From Zunongwangia sp. ESRF-bin46 (GTDB lineage: Bacteria > Bacteroidota > Bacteroidia > Flavobacteriales > Flavobacteriaceae): a stretch of 64,000 bases of DNA. The stretch is taken from the NCBI GenBank assembly GCA_002631855.1, contig NTLF01000020.1, positions 1-64,000 of the forward strand, read 5' to 3'. Positions 26,836 through 36,047 of the stretch are shown piece by piece. The notes beneath the pieces were generated by a model, which worked only from the letters and a program-made list of their open reading frames with translations, made no database searches and was not told where the DNA came from. Within the stretch, counting starts at the first letter, position 1. Every line of letters begins with the position of its first letter. The position numbers and the translations under genes were made by a program.

Positions 26836-27912
26836 ATGCAAGATTTTAAAAAACACTTTCCGGCTTTACAAGGGCGCACGTATTTAAATACACCTGCTTC
26901 TGGGCTTCTTTCAAAACCTGTATATAACTGGCGCAAAGAACAGGAAAAGAATTTTTTAGAAAATGGCAATGATTACGGCGCTACTCTTGAAACGCTTGTA
27001 GCTATCCGAAAAAAAGTAACTGATTTTTTTAGGGCTTCGGAAGAAAATATTGCTTTGGTTCCTAATTTTTCATTTGGGTTAAATACGTTGCTGGAAGGAT
27101 TGCCACAAAAACAGAAAATCCTACTGCTAAAAGATGATTACCCATCAATTAATTGGCCAGTACAAATGCGTGATTTCGATATTTGTTTTACTGAAACAAC
27201 TGGAAATGTTGAAGAAAATATAGAAGCTGCAGTAACTAAATATCGACCAACGGTTTTTATTTTCAGTATTGTGCAATGGCTTAGCGGGGTAAAAATAGAT
27301 TTTGATTTTTTAAAAGAATTAAAAGCGTATCACCCAGACCTTTTATTGATAGCGGATGGGACACAATATTTAGGTACTGAGAAATTTAATTTTGAAGATA
27401 GCCCTTTCGATGTTGTAGGAACAAGTACCTATAAGTGGTTGCTTTCGGGTTATGGGAATGGCTTCTTTTTGTTTAAGGAATCTATGAAGGAAAAAATATT
27501 TCCAAAAACCATTGGTTTCAACTCTGCTGCCAATTTTAATAGTAACCCTGAAGAAACATCGTTCGTAAAACATTTTGAACCGGGACATTTAGCTGTCTTA
27601 AATTATGGTAGTTTACAGCAATCGCTTCAGTTTATGGAAGAATTAGGGGTTGATACCATTCAAAATAAAATTGAAATGTTATCAAAAAAAGCAAAGTCAG
27701 CTTTTGTGGAATTGGGGTTGTTATCTGAAACAATTGTGAATAGAGAAAACCATTCAGCTATATACAATATACAAGGGGATGATGCTCTATTTCAGAAATT
27801 AAAAAAGAATAACATTATTTGTTCCCAGCGGGGTGGCGGTATCCGGGTGGGATTCCATTTTTACAATTCAGAAGAAGATTTGGAAAAACTTTTAGAAGTT
27901 TTAAAAAAATAA
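26836..27912 (+). CDS. Class V PLP-dependent aminotransferase/cysteine-desulfurase-like enzyme
   Basis: 358 residues from ATG at 26836; a TTG one codon upstream is possible. Fold-type I features: YLNTPASGLLS start, LIADGTQYLG (cofactor-binding aspartate), and the Schiff-base lysine in GTSTYKWLLSGYGNGFF near residue 203. The enzyme may be an aminotransferase or a desulfurase; the substrate is unknown and no cysteine-desulfurase loop is evident. It is divergent from the 2TM/folA operon. Confidence 0.85.
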   Translation: MQDFKKHFPALQGRTYLNTPASGLLSKPVYNWRKEQEKNFLENGNDYGATLETLVAIRKKVTDFFRASEENIALVPNFSFGLNTLLEGLPQKQKILLLKDDYPSINWPVQMRDFDICFTETTGNVEENIEAAVTKYRPTVFIFSIVQWLSGVKIDFDFLKELKAYHPDLLLIADGTQYLGTEKFNFEDSPFDVVGTSTYKWLLSGYGNGFFLFKESMKEKIFPKTIGFNSAANFNSNPEETSFVKHFEPGHLAVLNYGSLQQSLQFMEELGVDTIQNKIEMLSKKAKSAFVELGLLSETIVNRENHSAIYNIQGDDALFQKLKKNNIICSQRGGGIRVGFHFYNSEEDLEKLLEVLKK

Positions 27913-28194
27913 TTACTCAACTACTTCAACGCCTTTCCAAAAAGCGACATATCCTTCTATCGACTTGGCAGCGTGAGAAGCTTCTGGGTAAAACCAAGCG
28001 GCATCTGGATTTTTTTCGCCATCTACTTCAATTGTGTAATAAGAAGCTTGCCCTTTCCACGGACAATGGCTATGTGATTCACTTTTTGTGAAATATTCTT
28101 CGTTTATAGTATTTGGCGGAAAGTAATGATTGTTTTCAATAACAATCGTATCATCACTTTCGGCTACTATTGTGTCGTTCCAAATGGCTTTCAT
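27913..28194 (-). CDS. DUF427 protein
   Basis: 93 residues. MKAIWNDTIVAESDDTIVIENNHYFPP and CPWKGQASYYTIEVDGEKNPDAAWFYPEA match the DUF427 beta-tent fold, including the conserved CPWKG turn. Function unknown. Last gene of the ergothioneine operon, nine bases after the DUF3124 gene stop; its stop abuts the convergent PLP-enzyme gene. Confidence 0.9.
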   Translation of the reverse strand: MKAIWNDTIVAESDDTIVIENNHYFPPNTINEEYFTKSESHSHCPWKGQASYYTIEVDGEKNPDAAWFYPEASHAAKSIEGYVAFWKGVEVVE

Positions 28195-28203
28195 AGTGTG
28201 TTC

Positions 28204-28722
28204 TTATTTTTTTCGAACTCCCCGCGTGGTAAATGACAGTCCCTGTTGCCCAGCGGTCGATATCATTACAGCTTCAAATAACGGTTCGAGTTTATTTTTT
28301 TTAGTTGCCCAATCAAACACAAAGTTGGCACCGGTACCACCACCTTCATCTTCTTCATCTACTACTATTTCTATAGTTTCCATAGGCTGTACATAAACAG
28401 GGTGATCTAAATATTGCCTTATTCTCTTTCCGTAGGTGTCATAATAATCGGCTTTGTAGATGTAGATAGTATCTTTTAAACTTATATTTCTAATACTGAC
28501 AGTTGTAGTTAAGCTGAAGGTAAAACTCTTGTTTTGTTGGTAGATTTCAGAATAAACAGGCAAGTATGTGCTTCCTTTGGTTAAAAGACTATCTGGTGTA
28601 CTGATTTTTATTTTTCTGTTTTCCCAATCATGGGTGAGATCAACTTCTGCCAACTGCTTTTTCATTGGGTCTTCGCAAGCAGACAGTGATAATAAGAGAA
28701 GGAAAAGGCCTAGGTACTTCAT
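28204..28722 (-). CDS. DUF3124 lipoprotein
   Basis: 172 residues. A lipoprotein signal (LFLLLLSLSACEDP, Cys16) is followed by the DUF3124 pattern: STYLPVYSEIYQQ, FTLTTTVSIRN-like strands, YIYKADYYDTYGK, LDHPVYVQPMETIEIVV and EGGTGANFVFDW. The domain is a beta-sandwich of unknown function. Twenty bases after egtD, it is probably part of the same operon. Confidence 0.88.
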   Translation of the reverse strand: MKYLGLFLLLLSLSACEDPMKKQLAEVDLTHDWENRKIKISTPDSLLTKGSTYLPVYSEIYQQNKSFTFSLTTTVSIRNISLKDTIYIYKADYYDTYGKRIRQYLDHPVYVQPMETIEIVVDEEDEGGGTGANFVFDWATKKNKLEPLFEAVMISTAGQQGLSFTTRGVRKK

Positions 28723-28742
28723 TAGTTTGGTTTTGCTGAAAA

Positions 28743-29720
28743 TTACGCATTTTTTCGCTTAAACACATAGTTTTTATAATACCCTTTGCTATCGGTAAAC
28801 GAAGTTTCAATTTCGAGTCCAGATTCATCGGCTAACCAATCTACCACTTTATCTGTATATTTTTGTGAAATTTCAGTGTGTATTGTTTCCCAAGGGTTAA
28901 ACTGAATGGTAAGGTCTAAACCTTTGACATTGACCTTCATTTCTTTTTTTGCGACCAAAAAACTTTTTGCAGTTCCTGTTTCAGGATTATAGGTTTCCCA
29001 ATGTTTAAAGTTATCAATATTAAAATCGGCGTCTAATTCGTGATTGATTCGTTTTAAAATATTTTTGTTAAATGCGGCAGTAATCCCGGTTTCATCATTA
29101 TAGGCATTGAGTATGGTTTCTGGTTCTTTTTTTTGATCAAAGCCCATAAAAAGCATATCATCTTCCTGCATCGTGTCTTTTAGTTTTGAAAGAAAATCAA
29201 TAGCGCGCGGATGTAATAAATTGCCAATATTAGAACCCAAAACGACAATCACTTTTTTTCGGGTGTTATATTGTTTAAGGCGTTCTAAGACTTCAAAATA
29301 TTCGCCTTTTTCAGGGTCAACAGCAACGTTAGGTAATTCTTCTTGTAGTTTTTCTGAAAGGCTATCGATGGCATTTTGGCTAATATCGATAGGTTTGTAC
29401 ACAAAGTTGAAGTCGTTTTTTGAAAGGTATTTCAGTAGTATCTTCGTTTTCTTACCGTCACCAGCACCTAATTCAATAAGGTCAAACCCATTTTCTTTTC
29501 CACGGAAATATTCTGCAATGGGTTTTGTGTGAGTTTCTAAAATTTCAAATTCACAATCAGTTAAATAATATTCTGGCATCGCCATAATATCTTGAAATAG
29601 TTTATCTCCAGCTTTATCATAAAAGTATTTTGAAGAAAGATATTTAGGAAACGCAGTTAGTCCTTCATACACCTCTTTTTTGAAAGAAGTGTCTAGTTTA
29701 GTTTGAGTTTTTGTTGTCAT
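28743..29720 (-). CDS. egtD: L-histidine N-alpha-methyltransferase EgtD
   Basis: 325 residues. Conserved EgtD features: FPKYLSSKYFYDKAGDKLFQDIM (PKxLxxKYxYDxxGS-like start), GADLIELGAGDGKKTKILL SAM-binding motif, VVLGSNIGNL, LMGFDQKKEP and AFNKNILKRINHELDADF. The enzyme trimethylates histidine to hercynine, the first step of ergothioneine synthesis. It lies 16 bases after egtB, giving a two-enzyme operon. Confidence 0.93.
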   Translation of the reverse strand: MTTKTQTKLDTSFKKEVYEGLTAFPKYLSSKYFYDKAGDKLFQDIMAMPEYYLTDCEFEILETHTKPIAEYFRGKENGFDLIELGAGDGKKTKILLKYLSKNDFNFVYKPIDISQNAIDSLSEKLQEELPNVAVDPEKGEYFEVLERLKQYNTRKKVIVVLGSNIGNLLHPRAIDFLSKLKDTMQEDDMLFMGFDQKKEPETILNAYNDETGITAAFNKNILKRINHELDADFNIDNFKHWETYNPETGTAKSFLVAKKEMKVNVKGLDLTIQFNPWETIHTEISQKYTDKVVDWLADESGLEIETSFTDSKGYYKNYVFKRKNA

Positions 29721-29736
29721 ATATAAGAAGTCGGAA

Positions 29737-30903
29737 TTATCTGGCTAACCTTAACCCGGTAAACTGCCAACGTAGATTAGTTTGAAAAAAATTGCGATAA
29801 GTTGAGCGGGTATGTTTAGGTGATGTGGCTACCGAGCCACCGCGTAATACTTTTTGGTTAACCATAAACTTCCCGTTGTATTCACCAATAGCTCCCGGTG
29901 CTTTTGTATAACCGGGATAGGGAAGGTAGGCGCTTTCTGTCCATTCCCAGCGGCTCCCCCAATTAAATTGATTTTGTGCCACTTCCCATTCAAATTCAGT
30001 AGGTAAGCGGCAGTCTTTCCATTGGGCATATGCAAATGCTTCGTAGTATGAAATATGTGATACAGGTGCATCCATATTTAATTTTTCCAGTCCTTGCATG
30101 GTATATTGATGCCATTCCCCATCAATAACATGCCAATATTGTGGTTGTGAAATACAGTTTTCATTAACCCAATCCCAAGCTTCGGCATGCCAAAGGTTAT
30201 GGTCTTTATATCCGCCGTCCTCAATAAATGCTACATATTCAGCATTGATGATTAACTTATTCGAAATTTCAAAATCGTGCAAATACACTTTGTGCCTTCC
30301 CAGTTCATTGTCGTAGCAAAATGCATCAGGATTATCGTGGCCAATTTCATAAACATCTTCTGAAATGGGAATCCATTTCTGTTCAAATTTCTGAATCGGG
30401 TTTTCAGAAAAAGAATCATTGTACTTTGGTAGTAATGGGTTGTTTCCGAGGATATATTTTATATCGGTTAACAAAAGTTCTTGATGCTGCTTTTCGTGAT
30501 GGATACCAATGTGTAATACTTCTTCTATTTCTGAAGTGACAGCATTAGATTCCAAAAATTCTTTCAATTCATTGGTAACATAATGGCGATAATCATACAC
30601 TTTTGCAACGCCTGGTCTTGTTAGGTTACCACGATTATTTCTTACAACACGTTTACCAACAGTTTCGTAATAGCTGTTGAAAACAAAGGCAAAATCTTCA
30701 TGAAACAACTGATAATTGGGTTTATGTGGTTTTAAGATGAATTCTTCAAAAAACCATGTAGTATGGCCTAAATGCCATTTTGGGGGAGAAACATCGACTA
30801 TGGGCTGAACCACATAATCCTCAATTTCTAGAGGTTTGCATATAGTTTCTGTATGTTCGCGGGTTTCCAGAAAAAAGGAAACGAGGTTTTTGGTTTTAAT
30901 CAT
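29737..30903 (-). CDS. egtB: Ergothioneine biosynthesis sulfoxide synthase EgtB
   Basis: 388 residues. The N-terminal DinB-type domain carries the iron-binding HEKQHQE (H-x3-H-x-E) with an earlier HLGHTTWFFE histidine; the C-terminal formylglycine-generating-enzyme fold has GHDNPDAFCYDNELG, WHAEAWDWV, CRLPTEFEWEVAQ and the ending NFFQTNLRWQFTGLRLAR. EgtB joins hercynine to a thiol substrate with oxygen. No egtC or egtE is nearby, so the sulfur donor and final lyase step are not determined. A hairpin lies directly before the start codon. Confidence 0.93.
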   Translation of the reverse strand: MIKTKNLVSFFLETREHTETICKPLEIEDYVVQPIVDVSPPKWHLGHTTWFFEEFILKPHKPNYQLFHEDFAFVFNSYYETVGKRVVRNNRGNLTRPGVAKVYDYRHYVTNELKEFLESNAVTSEIEEVLHIGIHHEKQHQELLLTDIKYILGNNPLLPKYNDSFSENPIQKFEQKWIPISEDVYEIGHDNPDAFCYDNELGRHKVYLHDFEISNKLIINAEYVAFIEDGGYKDHNLWHAEAWDWVNENCISQPQYWHVIDGEWHQYTMQGLEKLNMDAPVSHISYYEAFAYAQWKDCRLPTEFEWEVAQNQFNWGSRWEWTESAYLPYPGYTKAPGAIGEYNGKFMVNQKVLRGGSVATSPKHTRSTYRNFFQTNLRWQFTGLRLAR

Positions 30904-30908
30904 AACAA

Positions 30909-30936
30909 TAAAGTGTCGGGTTTTGCCGACACTTTA
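30909..30936 (-). terminator. Hairpin between the tonB-like gene and egtB
   Basis: An 11-bp perfect stem TAAAGTGTCGG / CCGACACTTTA with a six-base loop, ending about five bases before the egtB ATG on the minus strand. It may terminate the upstream tonB-like transcript, but it has only a short T-run (ATTGTT). Being next to the start codon it could also affect egtB translation. Confidence 0.6.
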
Positions 30937-30993
30937 AAGATACCAATTCTTTTTTGTGAAAGATGTTTAGGGTTTGTTAAAGGAAATGATTTC

Positions 30994-31428
30994 CTACTTC
31001 CCAGTTTTAAACGTTATAGGAACCGTAAACTTAATAGCACGTGGCTTGCCGCCCATCATACCTGGTTTTGTCATTTTAGGCATAGCCATAATATTACGTT
31101 TGGCTTCTTCTTGCAGAGCGGCGGTTCCACCACTTACATTTTTAATTTCAACCAATCCTTTTTCATTGATTATAAACTTTACAACAACCCGACCTTGATC
31201 ATTTTTTTTGTAGGCTTGTGGCGGATATTTAAAGTTTTTGGCAATGTGTTGCGCCAGCATATTATTGAAACAGGCATCACGTTTTGCAACGTTTCCTTTT
31301 TCACAGCCTGGCCAAACCGGTGGAATTTCTTTTAGGGTTACTACATTTTTCTGTACATCTCCCCATTCTTCTTGGGCAAAAAGTGCAGTTGAAAATAAAA
31401 TACAAAGTACTAGTAGGGCATTTTTCAT
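30994..31428 (-). CDS. TonB-family energy transducer C-terminal domain protein
   Basis: 144 residues with a signal peptide (1-19, CILFSTALFA). The TonB C-terminal domain spans about 55-140: PPVWPGCEKG, MLAQHIAKNFKYPPQAYKKNDQGRVVVKFIINEKG, VEIKNVSGGT and MTKPGMMGGKPRAIKFTVPITFK. It lacks the N-terminal membrane helix and proline-rich linker of full-length TonB, so it is probably a secreted TonB-like protein, common in Flavobacteria. It lies 11 bases after thyA. Confidence 0.88.
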   Translation of the reverse strand: MKNALLVLCILFSTALFAQEEWGDVQKNVVTLKEIPPVWPGCEKGNVAKRDACFNNMLAQHIAKNFKYPPQAYKKNDQGRVVVKFIINEKGLVEIKNVSGGTAALQEEAKRNIMAMPKMTKPGMMGGKPRAIKFTVPITFKTGK

Positions 31429-31439
31429 ATTAATAGGTT

Positions 31440-32264
31440 TTAAATAGCTACCGCCCCTTTAATATGTGGGTGCGGATTATAATCTTCTAGGGTAAAGTCA
31501 TCAAATTTAAAGCCAAAGATATCTTTTACCTTCGGATTTAGTTTCATTTTTGGTAATGGTCGTGGCTCTCTGGATAATTGTAATTCAACCTGTTCCATAT
31601 GGTTGCTGTAAATATGGGCATCGCCAAAGGTATGCACAAAATCTCCTGCTTGGTAACCGCAAACTTGAGCCACCATCATAGTTAATAAAGCATATGAAGC
31701 AATATTAAATGGAACACCCAAGAAAATATCAGCACTGCGTTGGTATAATTGACACGATAATTTTCCATCCGCTACATAAAACTGAAAGAAAGCATGACAC
31801 GGTGGAAGCGCAGCTTTTCCGTTTGCTACATTTTCTGAAAAAGGTTTGCTCGTGTTTGGCATCACACTAGGATTCCAAGCGCTGACCAACATTCTACGAC
31901 TATCTGGATTAGTTTTTAGGGTTTCAATAATTTCTGAAATTTGATCAATCTCTTCACTGTTCCAGTTTCGCCATTGATGTCCGTAAACAGGTCCAAGATC
32001 ACCTTTCTCATCAGCCCATTCGTTCCAGATTCTAACGCCGTTTTCTTGTAGATATTTTATGTTGGTATCACCATTTAAAAACCAAAGCAATTCATAAATA
32101 ATTGATTTTAAGTGTAGTTTTTTTGTGGTGACCATTGGGAATCCTTCGCTAAGGTCAAATCGCATTTGGTAGCCAAAAACACTTTTTGTGCCAGTGCCGG
32201 TACGATCGTGTTTTTCTGTTCCGTTTTCTAAAACGTGTTTTATAAGGTCATGGTATTGCTTCAT
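31440..32264 (-). CDS. thyA: Thymidylate synthase
   Basis: 274 residues from ATG at 32264; a TTG two codons earlier was not preferred. Signature residues: [39 protein letters not shown], the catalytic cysteine in [13 protein letters not shown] and [23 protein letters not shown], then [10 protein letters not shown]. It makes dTMP from dUMP using methylene-tetrahydrofolate, which feeds the folate pool used by folA. Clear full-length match to the family. Confidence 0.97.
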   Translation of the reverse strand: MKQYHDLIKHVLENGTEKHDRTGTGTKSVFGYQMRFDLSEGFPMVTTKKLHLKSIIYELLWFLNGDTNIKYLQENGVRIWNEWADEKGDLGPVYGHQWRNWNSEEIDQISEIIETLKTNPDSRRMLVSAWNPSVMPNTSKPFSENVANGKAALPPCHAFFQFYVADGKLSCQLYQRSADIFLGVPFNIASYALLTMMVAQVCGYQAGDFVHTFGDAHIYSNHMEQVELQLSREPRPLPKMKLNPKVKDIFGFKFDDFTLEDYNPHPHIKGAVAI

Positions 32265-32362
32265 CGTCAAAAATTTAAGTCGTTAAATGTAAAAAAACGA
32301 AGCTGTATTTTAAAACTGGCAGTCGTTTCACTTATTAATAGTTATTAACTATTCAGAAAAAA

Positions 32363-34138
32363 TTATCCAATTATCATTCCTGCAATAGTAGCAGAAATTA
32401 AAGAAGCTATGGTTCCTCCAATTAAAGCTTTCATTCCAAATCTTGATAACTGTTTACGTTGTCCCGGTGCTAAAGAGCCAATTCCTCCAATTTGTATCCC
32501 GATAGAGGCAAAATTGGCAAACCCACATAGCATATAGGTGGCCATAATGATTGACTTTTCGTATTTTAAATGAAGGTCGTTCGTTACATCTTTTAAATCA
32601 GCTAGCTGAATGTAACCTACAAATTCACTAGCGGCGAGTTTTATTCCCAGCAATTGTCCCATTAACATCATATCTTCACTGGAAACTCCAATAAGCCACA
32701 TAAGTGGTGCAAATAGATATCCTAAGATAAATTCTAAAGAAAGCTTATCGTAAGGGGTGTACATAGCAATTACTTCATTTAAAGAAGTAAAATGCCAATC
32801 TATTTTTAAAGATTTAATAGCAAAGCCATCAAAACCAGCTATTCCGCCTAAAACCCCGTTTACTAAAGCAATCATTGCAACAAAAACCAGCAACATCGCT
32901 CCAACATTTACGGCTAAACGCAATCCTTCTGTAGTTCCGTTTGCGATGGAATCTAACAGGTTAGAGCCTATTTTTTCAGAAGAAACTTTTGCGTCCGTAT
33001 TAACTATTTCGGTTTGAGGATATAATATTTTTGAAATTACAATAGCTCCAGGTGCTGCCATTACCGATGCTGCTAACAAGTGTTTTGCAAAGGTAAGCCT
33101 TAAAAGAGGATCGTCACCTCCCAAAAAGCCAATATATGCAGCGAGAACAGCCCCTGCTACGGTTGCCATACCGCCTATCATAACAAGTAGTATTTCCGAC
33201 TTGTTCATTTTTTCTAAATAGGCTTTTATTAAAAGTGGGGCTTCAGTTTGTCCTAAAAAGATGTTTCCGGCAACACTTAAACTTTCCGCGCCAGAAATTT
33301 TTAATAATTTGGATAATAACCAAGCTAACGCCCGAACTACTTTTTGAATAATACCTAGATAGAATAACACTGAGGTTAAAGCTGAAAAGAATATAATGGT
33401 AGGAAGCACTTGGAAAGCAAATATAAATCCAAAGGTATCCATATCCACCACTAACCCTTCGAACAAAAATTTACTTCCTGCTTGGGTATATTCTAATATA
33501 CTAATGAAAACATTCCCGATGGCTTCAAAAATACTTTGTATAAAAGAAACTTTTAATACTCCAATTGCAATTACAAGCTGAAATGCTAAACCAATTCCTA
33601 CTGTTTTCCAGTTAATTGCCCTGCGGTTAGAGCTAAATAAAAAGGCTATGAATATTAATGAAATCATACCTACCACACCTCGCCAAAGGCTATTAAAAGA
33701 AAAACCTTGTGCAGGCACTATCTCGTCTGTGTCTTTAGTGATTGTTGGTGTTTCAGTTGTTGTAGCTGTAATTATTTCGTCGTTTCGCTTACTTTTAAAA
33801 TTATAAATCACTTGATTTTTAGAAAAAACGAGTGACGAGTCTGTTAAGGTTTCTACTCGGTAGCGGCGTATGATGTTTTTTGGGGTATCATAAAAAAACA
33901 CCAAAAGGTTGTTTTGGTAAATATAATCACCAGAGGCTTTTATAGAGTCCTTGGTCTGTAAACCATATTCAAACCTCCCATTTTCTATGTTTAAATAATC
34001 TTGATTAGGGTCTAGGTTAACTAAGGAAGTACTTTTTTGATTTTCAACTTTTTGAAACAACCAGTTTTTTTCAATAGTTTGTGAAAAAACGGTAGAACAG
34101 AAAAAACATAAAAAAGCAATCAATAAAAAATTCCGCAT
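32363..34138 (-). CDS. CNT-family Na+/nucleoside transporter with an extra N-terminal secreted domain
   Basis: 591 residues. Residues 1-19 form a signal peptide. About 20-125 look like a small beta-rich lipocalin-type domain (KNWLFQKVEN, FEYGLQTKDSIKASGDYIYQNNLLVFFYD, YRVETLTDSSLVFSK). The concentrative nucleoside transporter proper follows (about 145-591) with many membrane helices and conserved blocks EAPLLIKAYLEKM, GGMATVAGAVLAAYIG and GFANFASIGIQIGGIGSLAPGQR. Typical CNTs are about 400 residues, so the front domain is an addition. Likely role: uptake of nucleosides, with the added domain on the periplasmic side (inference). Confidence 0.88.
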   Translation of the reverse strand: MRNFLLIAFLCFFCSTVFSQTIEKNWLFQKVENQKSTSLVNLDPNQDYLNIENGRFEYGLQTKDSIKASGDYIYQNNLLVFFYDTPKNIIRRYRVETLTDSSLVFSKNQVIYNFKSKRNDEIITATTTETPTITKDTDEIVPAQGFSFNSLWRGVVGMISLIFIAFLFSSNRRAINWKTVGIGLAFQLVIAIGVLKVSFIQSIFEAIGNVFISILEYTQAGSKFLFEGLVVDMDTFGFIFAFQVLPTIIFFSALTSVLFYLGIIQKVVRALAWLLSKLLKISGAESLSVAGNIFLGQTEAPLLIKAYLEKMNKSEILLVMIGGMATVAGAVLAAYIGFLGGDDPLLRLTFAKHLLAASVMAAPGAIVISKILYPQTEIVNTDAKVSSEKIGSNLLDSIANGTTEGLRLAVNVGAMLLVFVAMIALVNGVLGGIAGFDGFAIKSLKIDWHFTSLNEVIAMYTPYDKLSLEFILGYLFAPLMWLIGVSSEDMMLMGQLLGIKLAASEFVGYIQLADLKDVTNDLHLKYEKSIIMATYMLCGFANFASIGIQIGGIGSLAPGQRKQLSRFGMKALIGGTIASLISATIAGMIIG

Positions 34139-34217
34139 AGAGTTTATAGATTATTAATTACTTCTGAAAAAGGTTAGGATACATAATAATATGTTTACTG
34201 AAAGTCTTATTAAAAGC

Positions 34218-34847
34218 TTATTCTCGTTTAGAAATTTCATCCCTGATGCTGGCCGCTCTTTCATAGTCTTCGTTAGCAACAGATTCGTCCAGCATTTCAT
34301 TTAATTCTTTTAAGGAAAATTTACTGAAATTCTGTTTTGAAGGTGCAATAGACTCTTTGTCTTCTCCGCCAATTAATTCTTCTAACACAGACTCTTCATC
34401 TTTTGAGATCTTATCTTTTTTCTTTTTAGGTGTAGTTTTTAAAAAGATACCAGCCTTGTCTAAAATATTTTTATAAGTAAAAATAGGTGCGTTAAACCGA
34501 AGTGCTAACGCAATAGCATCACTTGTTCGTGCGTCTACTATTTCTTCCAACCCATCACGTTCACATATAATGCTTGAGTAAAAAACACCATCCACTAATT
34601 TATGAATAATCACTTGTTTGATGACGATTTCAAATCGATCTGCAAAATTTTTAAAAAGATCGTGGGTGAGAGGGCGAGGGGGTTTAATTTCCTTTTCCAA
34701 AGCAATGGCAATGGATTGTGCTTCAAAAGCTCCAATAACAATTGGCAGTTTCCGTTCTCCATCCATTTCGCTCAATATTAAAGCGTATGCACCATTTTGC
34801 GTTTGGCTATAGGATATTCCTTTTATGTTTAGTCTTACAAGACTCAT
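34218..34847 (-). CDS. Bifunctional nuclease family protein (DUF151) with UVR motif
   Basis: 209 residues. The N-terminal DUF151 domain (about 1-130) shows LNIKGISYSQTQNGAYALILSE, LPIVIGAFEAQSIAIALE, RPLTHDLF and ARTSDAIALALRFNAPIFTY. The C-terminus (about 170-205) carries a UVR-like helix pair (LKELNEMLDESVANEDYERAASIRDEISKRE). Members have been described as DNase/RNase or regulatory proteins; the activity here is not established. It stands alone on the minus strand. Confidence 0.9.
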   Translation of the reverse strand: MSLVRLNIKGISYSQTQNGAYALILSEMDGERKLPIVIGAFEAQSIAIALEKEIKPPRPLTHDLFKNFADRFEIVIKQVIIHKLVDGVFYSSIICERDGLEEIVDARTSDAIALALRFNAPIFTYKNILDKAGIFLKTTPKKKKDKISKDEESVLEELIGGEDKESIAPSKQNFSKFSLKELNEMLDESVANEDYERAASIRDEISKRE

Positions 34848-34911
34848 TAAAGAAGTATAATTTCAATGTTAAAGGGTATAACGTATTAATGTGAAAACCC
34901 TTATAAAAAAT

Positions 34912-34954
34912 AAAGCTGTTTAAAAAAGGAAGTTTCCTTAATTAAACAGCCTTT
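34912..34954 (-). terminator. Terminator downstream of etfA
   Basis: A stem made by AAAGCTGTTTAA (34912-34923) and TTAAACAGCCTTT (34942-34954), with an inner GGAAGTTTCC palindrome in the loop. The minus-strand transcript continues into a T-rich tail. It lies about 25 bases after the etfA stop. Confidence 0.75.
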
Positions 34955-34979
34955 TATATTAGGCACAAAGTAACAAAAA

Positions 34980-35948
34980 TTATGCGTTCTGTGCTTTGAA
35001 TTCTTTTAATTTTTCATTCAGCTTCGGCACTACTTCAAATGCATCGCCTACAATACCGTAATCTGCATTTTTAAAGAACGGTGCTTCTGGGTCGTTATTG
35101 ATTACAACTTTTGTTTTTGAAGCATTAATACCAGCCAAGTGCTGTATCGCTCCAGAAATACCAATTGCAATGTAAAGATTTGCAGCTACTGGCTTACCAG
35201 TTTGTCCTACGTGTTCACTGTGAGGTCTCCATCCCATATCACTAACGGGCTTAGAACAAGCGGTTGCAGCACCTAGAATATCCGCCATTTCTTCAATCAT
35301 TTCCCAGTTTTCAGGTCCTTTAAGTCCACGACCTCCCGAAACTACAATTTCGGCATCGGCTATAGTTACCTTATCGGTTGCTTTGTCCACAGAAACCACA
35401 TCTACTGAAAAGTCTTCAGAAGAAAGTTCTGGTGCAAAATCTTCAGCAGTTCCAGCTGCTTCGTTTTCTTTAACACCGTAGGCGTTTTTTGCTAACCCTA
35501 TTACTTTTACATCGGTTTTAAATTCGGTAATAGAAAACGCTTTGTTAGTGAAAACACTGTGTTTTACTTTGAAAGGCTCTGTGCTTTCTGGAAGTTCGCT
35601 TACGTTTGGCACGTAGCCTGCATCTAAATTTACAGCTAATAGCGGTGCCATATATTTACTGTTGGCACTACTAGAAACCACAACTACTTTGGCGTCTTCC
35701 TTTTTTGCTGCTTGTGCTACTGCATCTGCATATGCTTCAGCATTAAACTTATCTAATTTGTCATTAGAAACATTCAGCACCTTATCGGCACCGTATTTTC
35801 CTAATTCACTTGTGTCGCCACCATTAATAGTAACGGCTGTTACTGGAGTGCCCATTTTGTCTGCAATTCCTTTAGCGTAGGAAACAGCTTCTTGAGCTAT
35901 TTTTTTAAACTTTCCTTCTTCGGATTCTGTATATACTACTACTGACAT
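34980..35948 (-). CDS. etfA: Electron transfer flavoprotein alpha subunit
   Basis: 322 residues. The C-terminal FAD domain has VVSGGRGLKGPENW, GAATACSKPVSDMGW, QTGKPVAANLYIAIGISGAIQHLAGI and VINNDPEAPFFKNADYGIVGD, the full ETF-alpha signature. With ETF-beta it accepts electrons from acyl-CoA and other flavin dehydrogenases and passes them to ETF:quinone oxidoreductase. It lies about 100 bases after etfB and is followed by its own terminator. Confidence 0.95.
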   Translation of the reverse strand: MSVVVYTESEEGKFKKIAQEAVSYAKGIADKMGTPVTAVTINGGDTSELGKYGADKVLNVSNDKLDKFNAEAYADAVAQAAKKEDAKVVVVSSSANSKYMAPLLAVNLDAGYVPNVSELPESTEPFKVKHSVFTNKAFSITEFKTDVKVIGLAKNAYGVKENEAAGTAEDFAPELSSEDFSVDVVSVDKATDKVTIADAEIVVSGGRGLKGPENWEMIEEMADILGAATACSKPVSDMGWRPHSEHVGQTGKPVAANLYIAIGISGAIQHLAGINASKTKVVINNDPEAPFFKNADYGIVGDAFEVVPKLNEKLKEFKAQNA

Positions 35949-36047
35949 ATTTTAATTTTTTTTGAATTCTGAAAAAAATCAGATTGTAATTTTAGTTTGC
36001 TTTAGATTTCAAATACTCCCGAAATATTCTTCGGAAACACAATGTCT

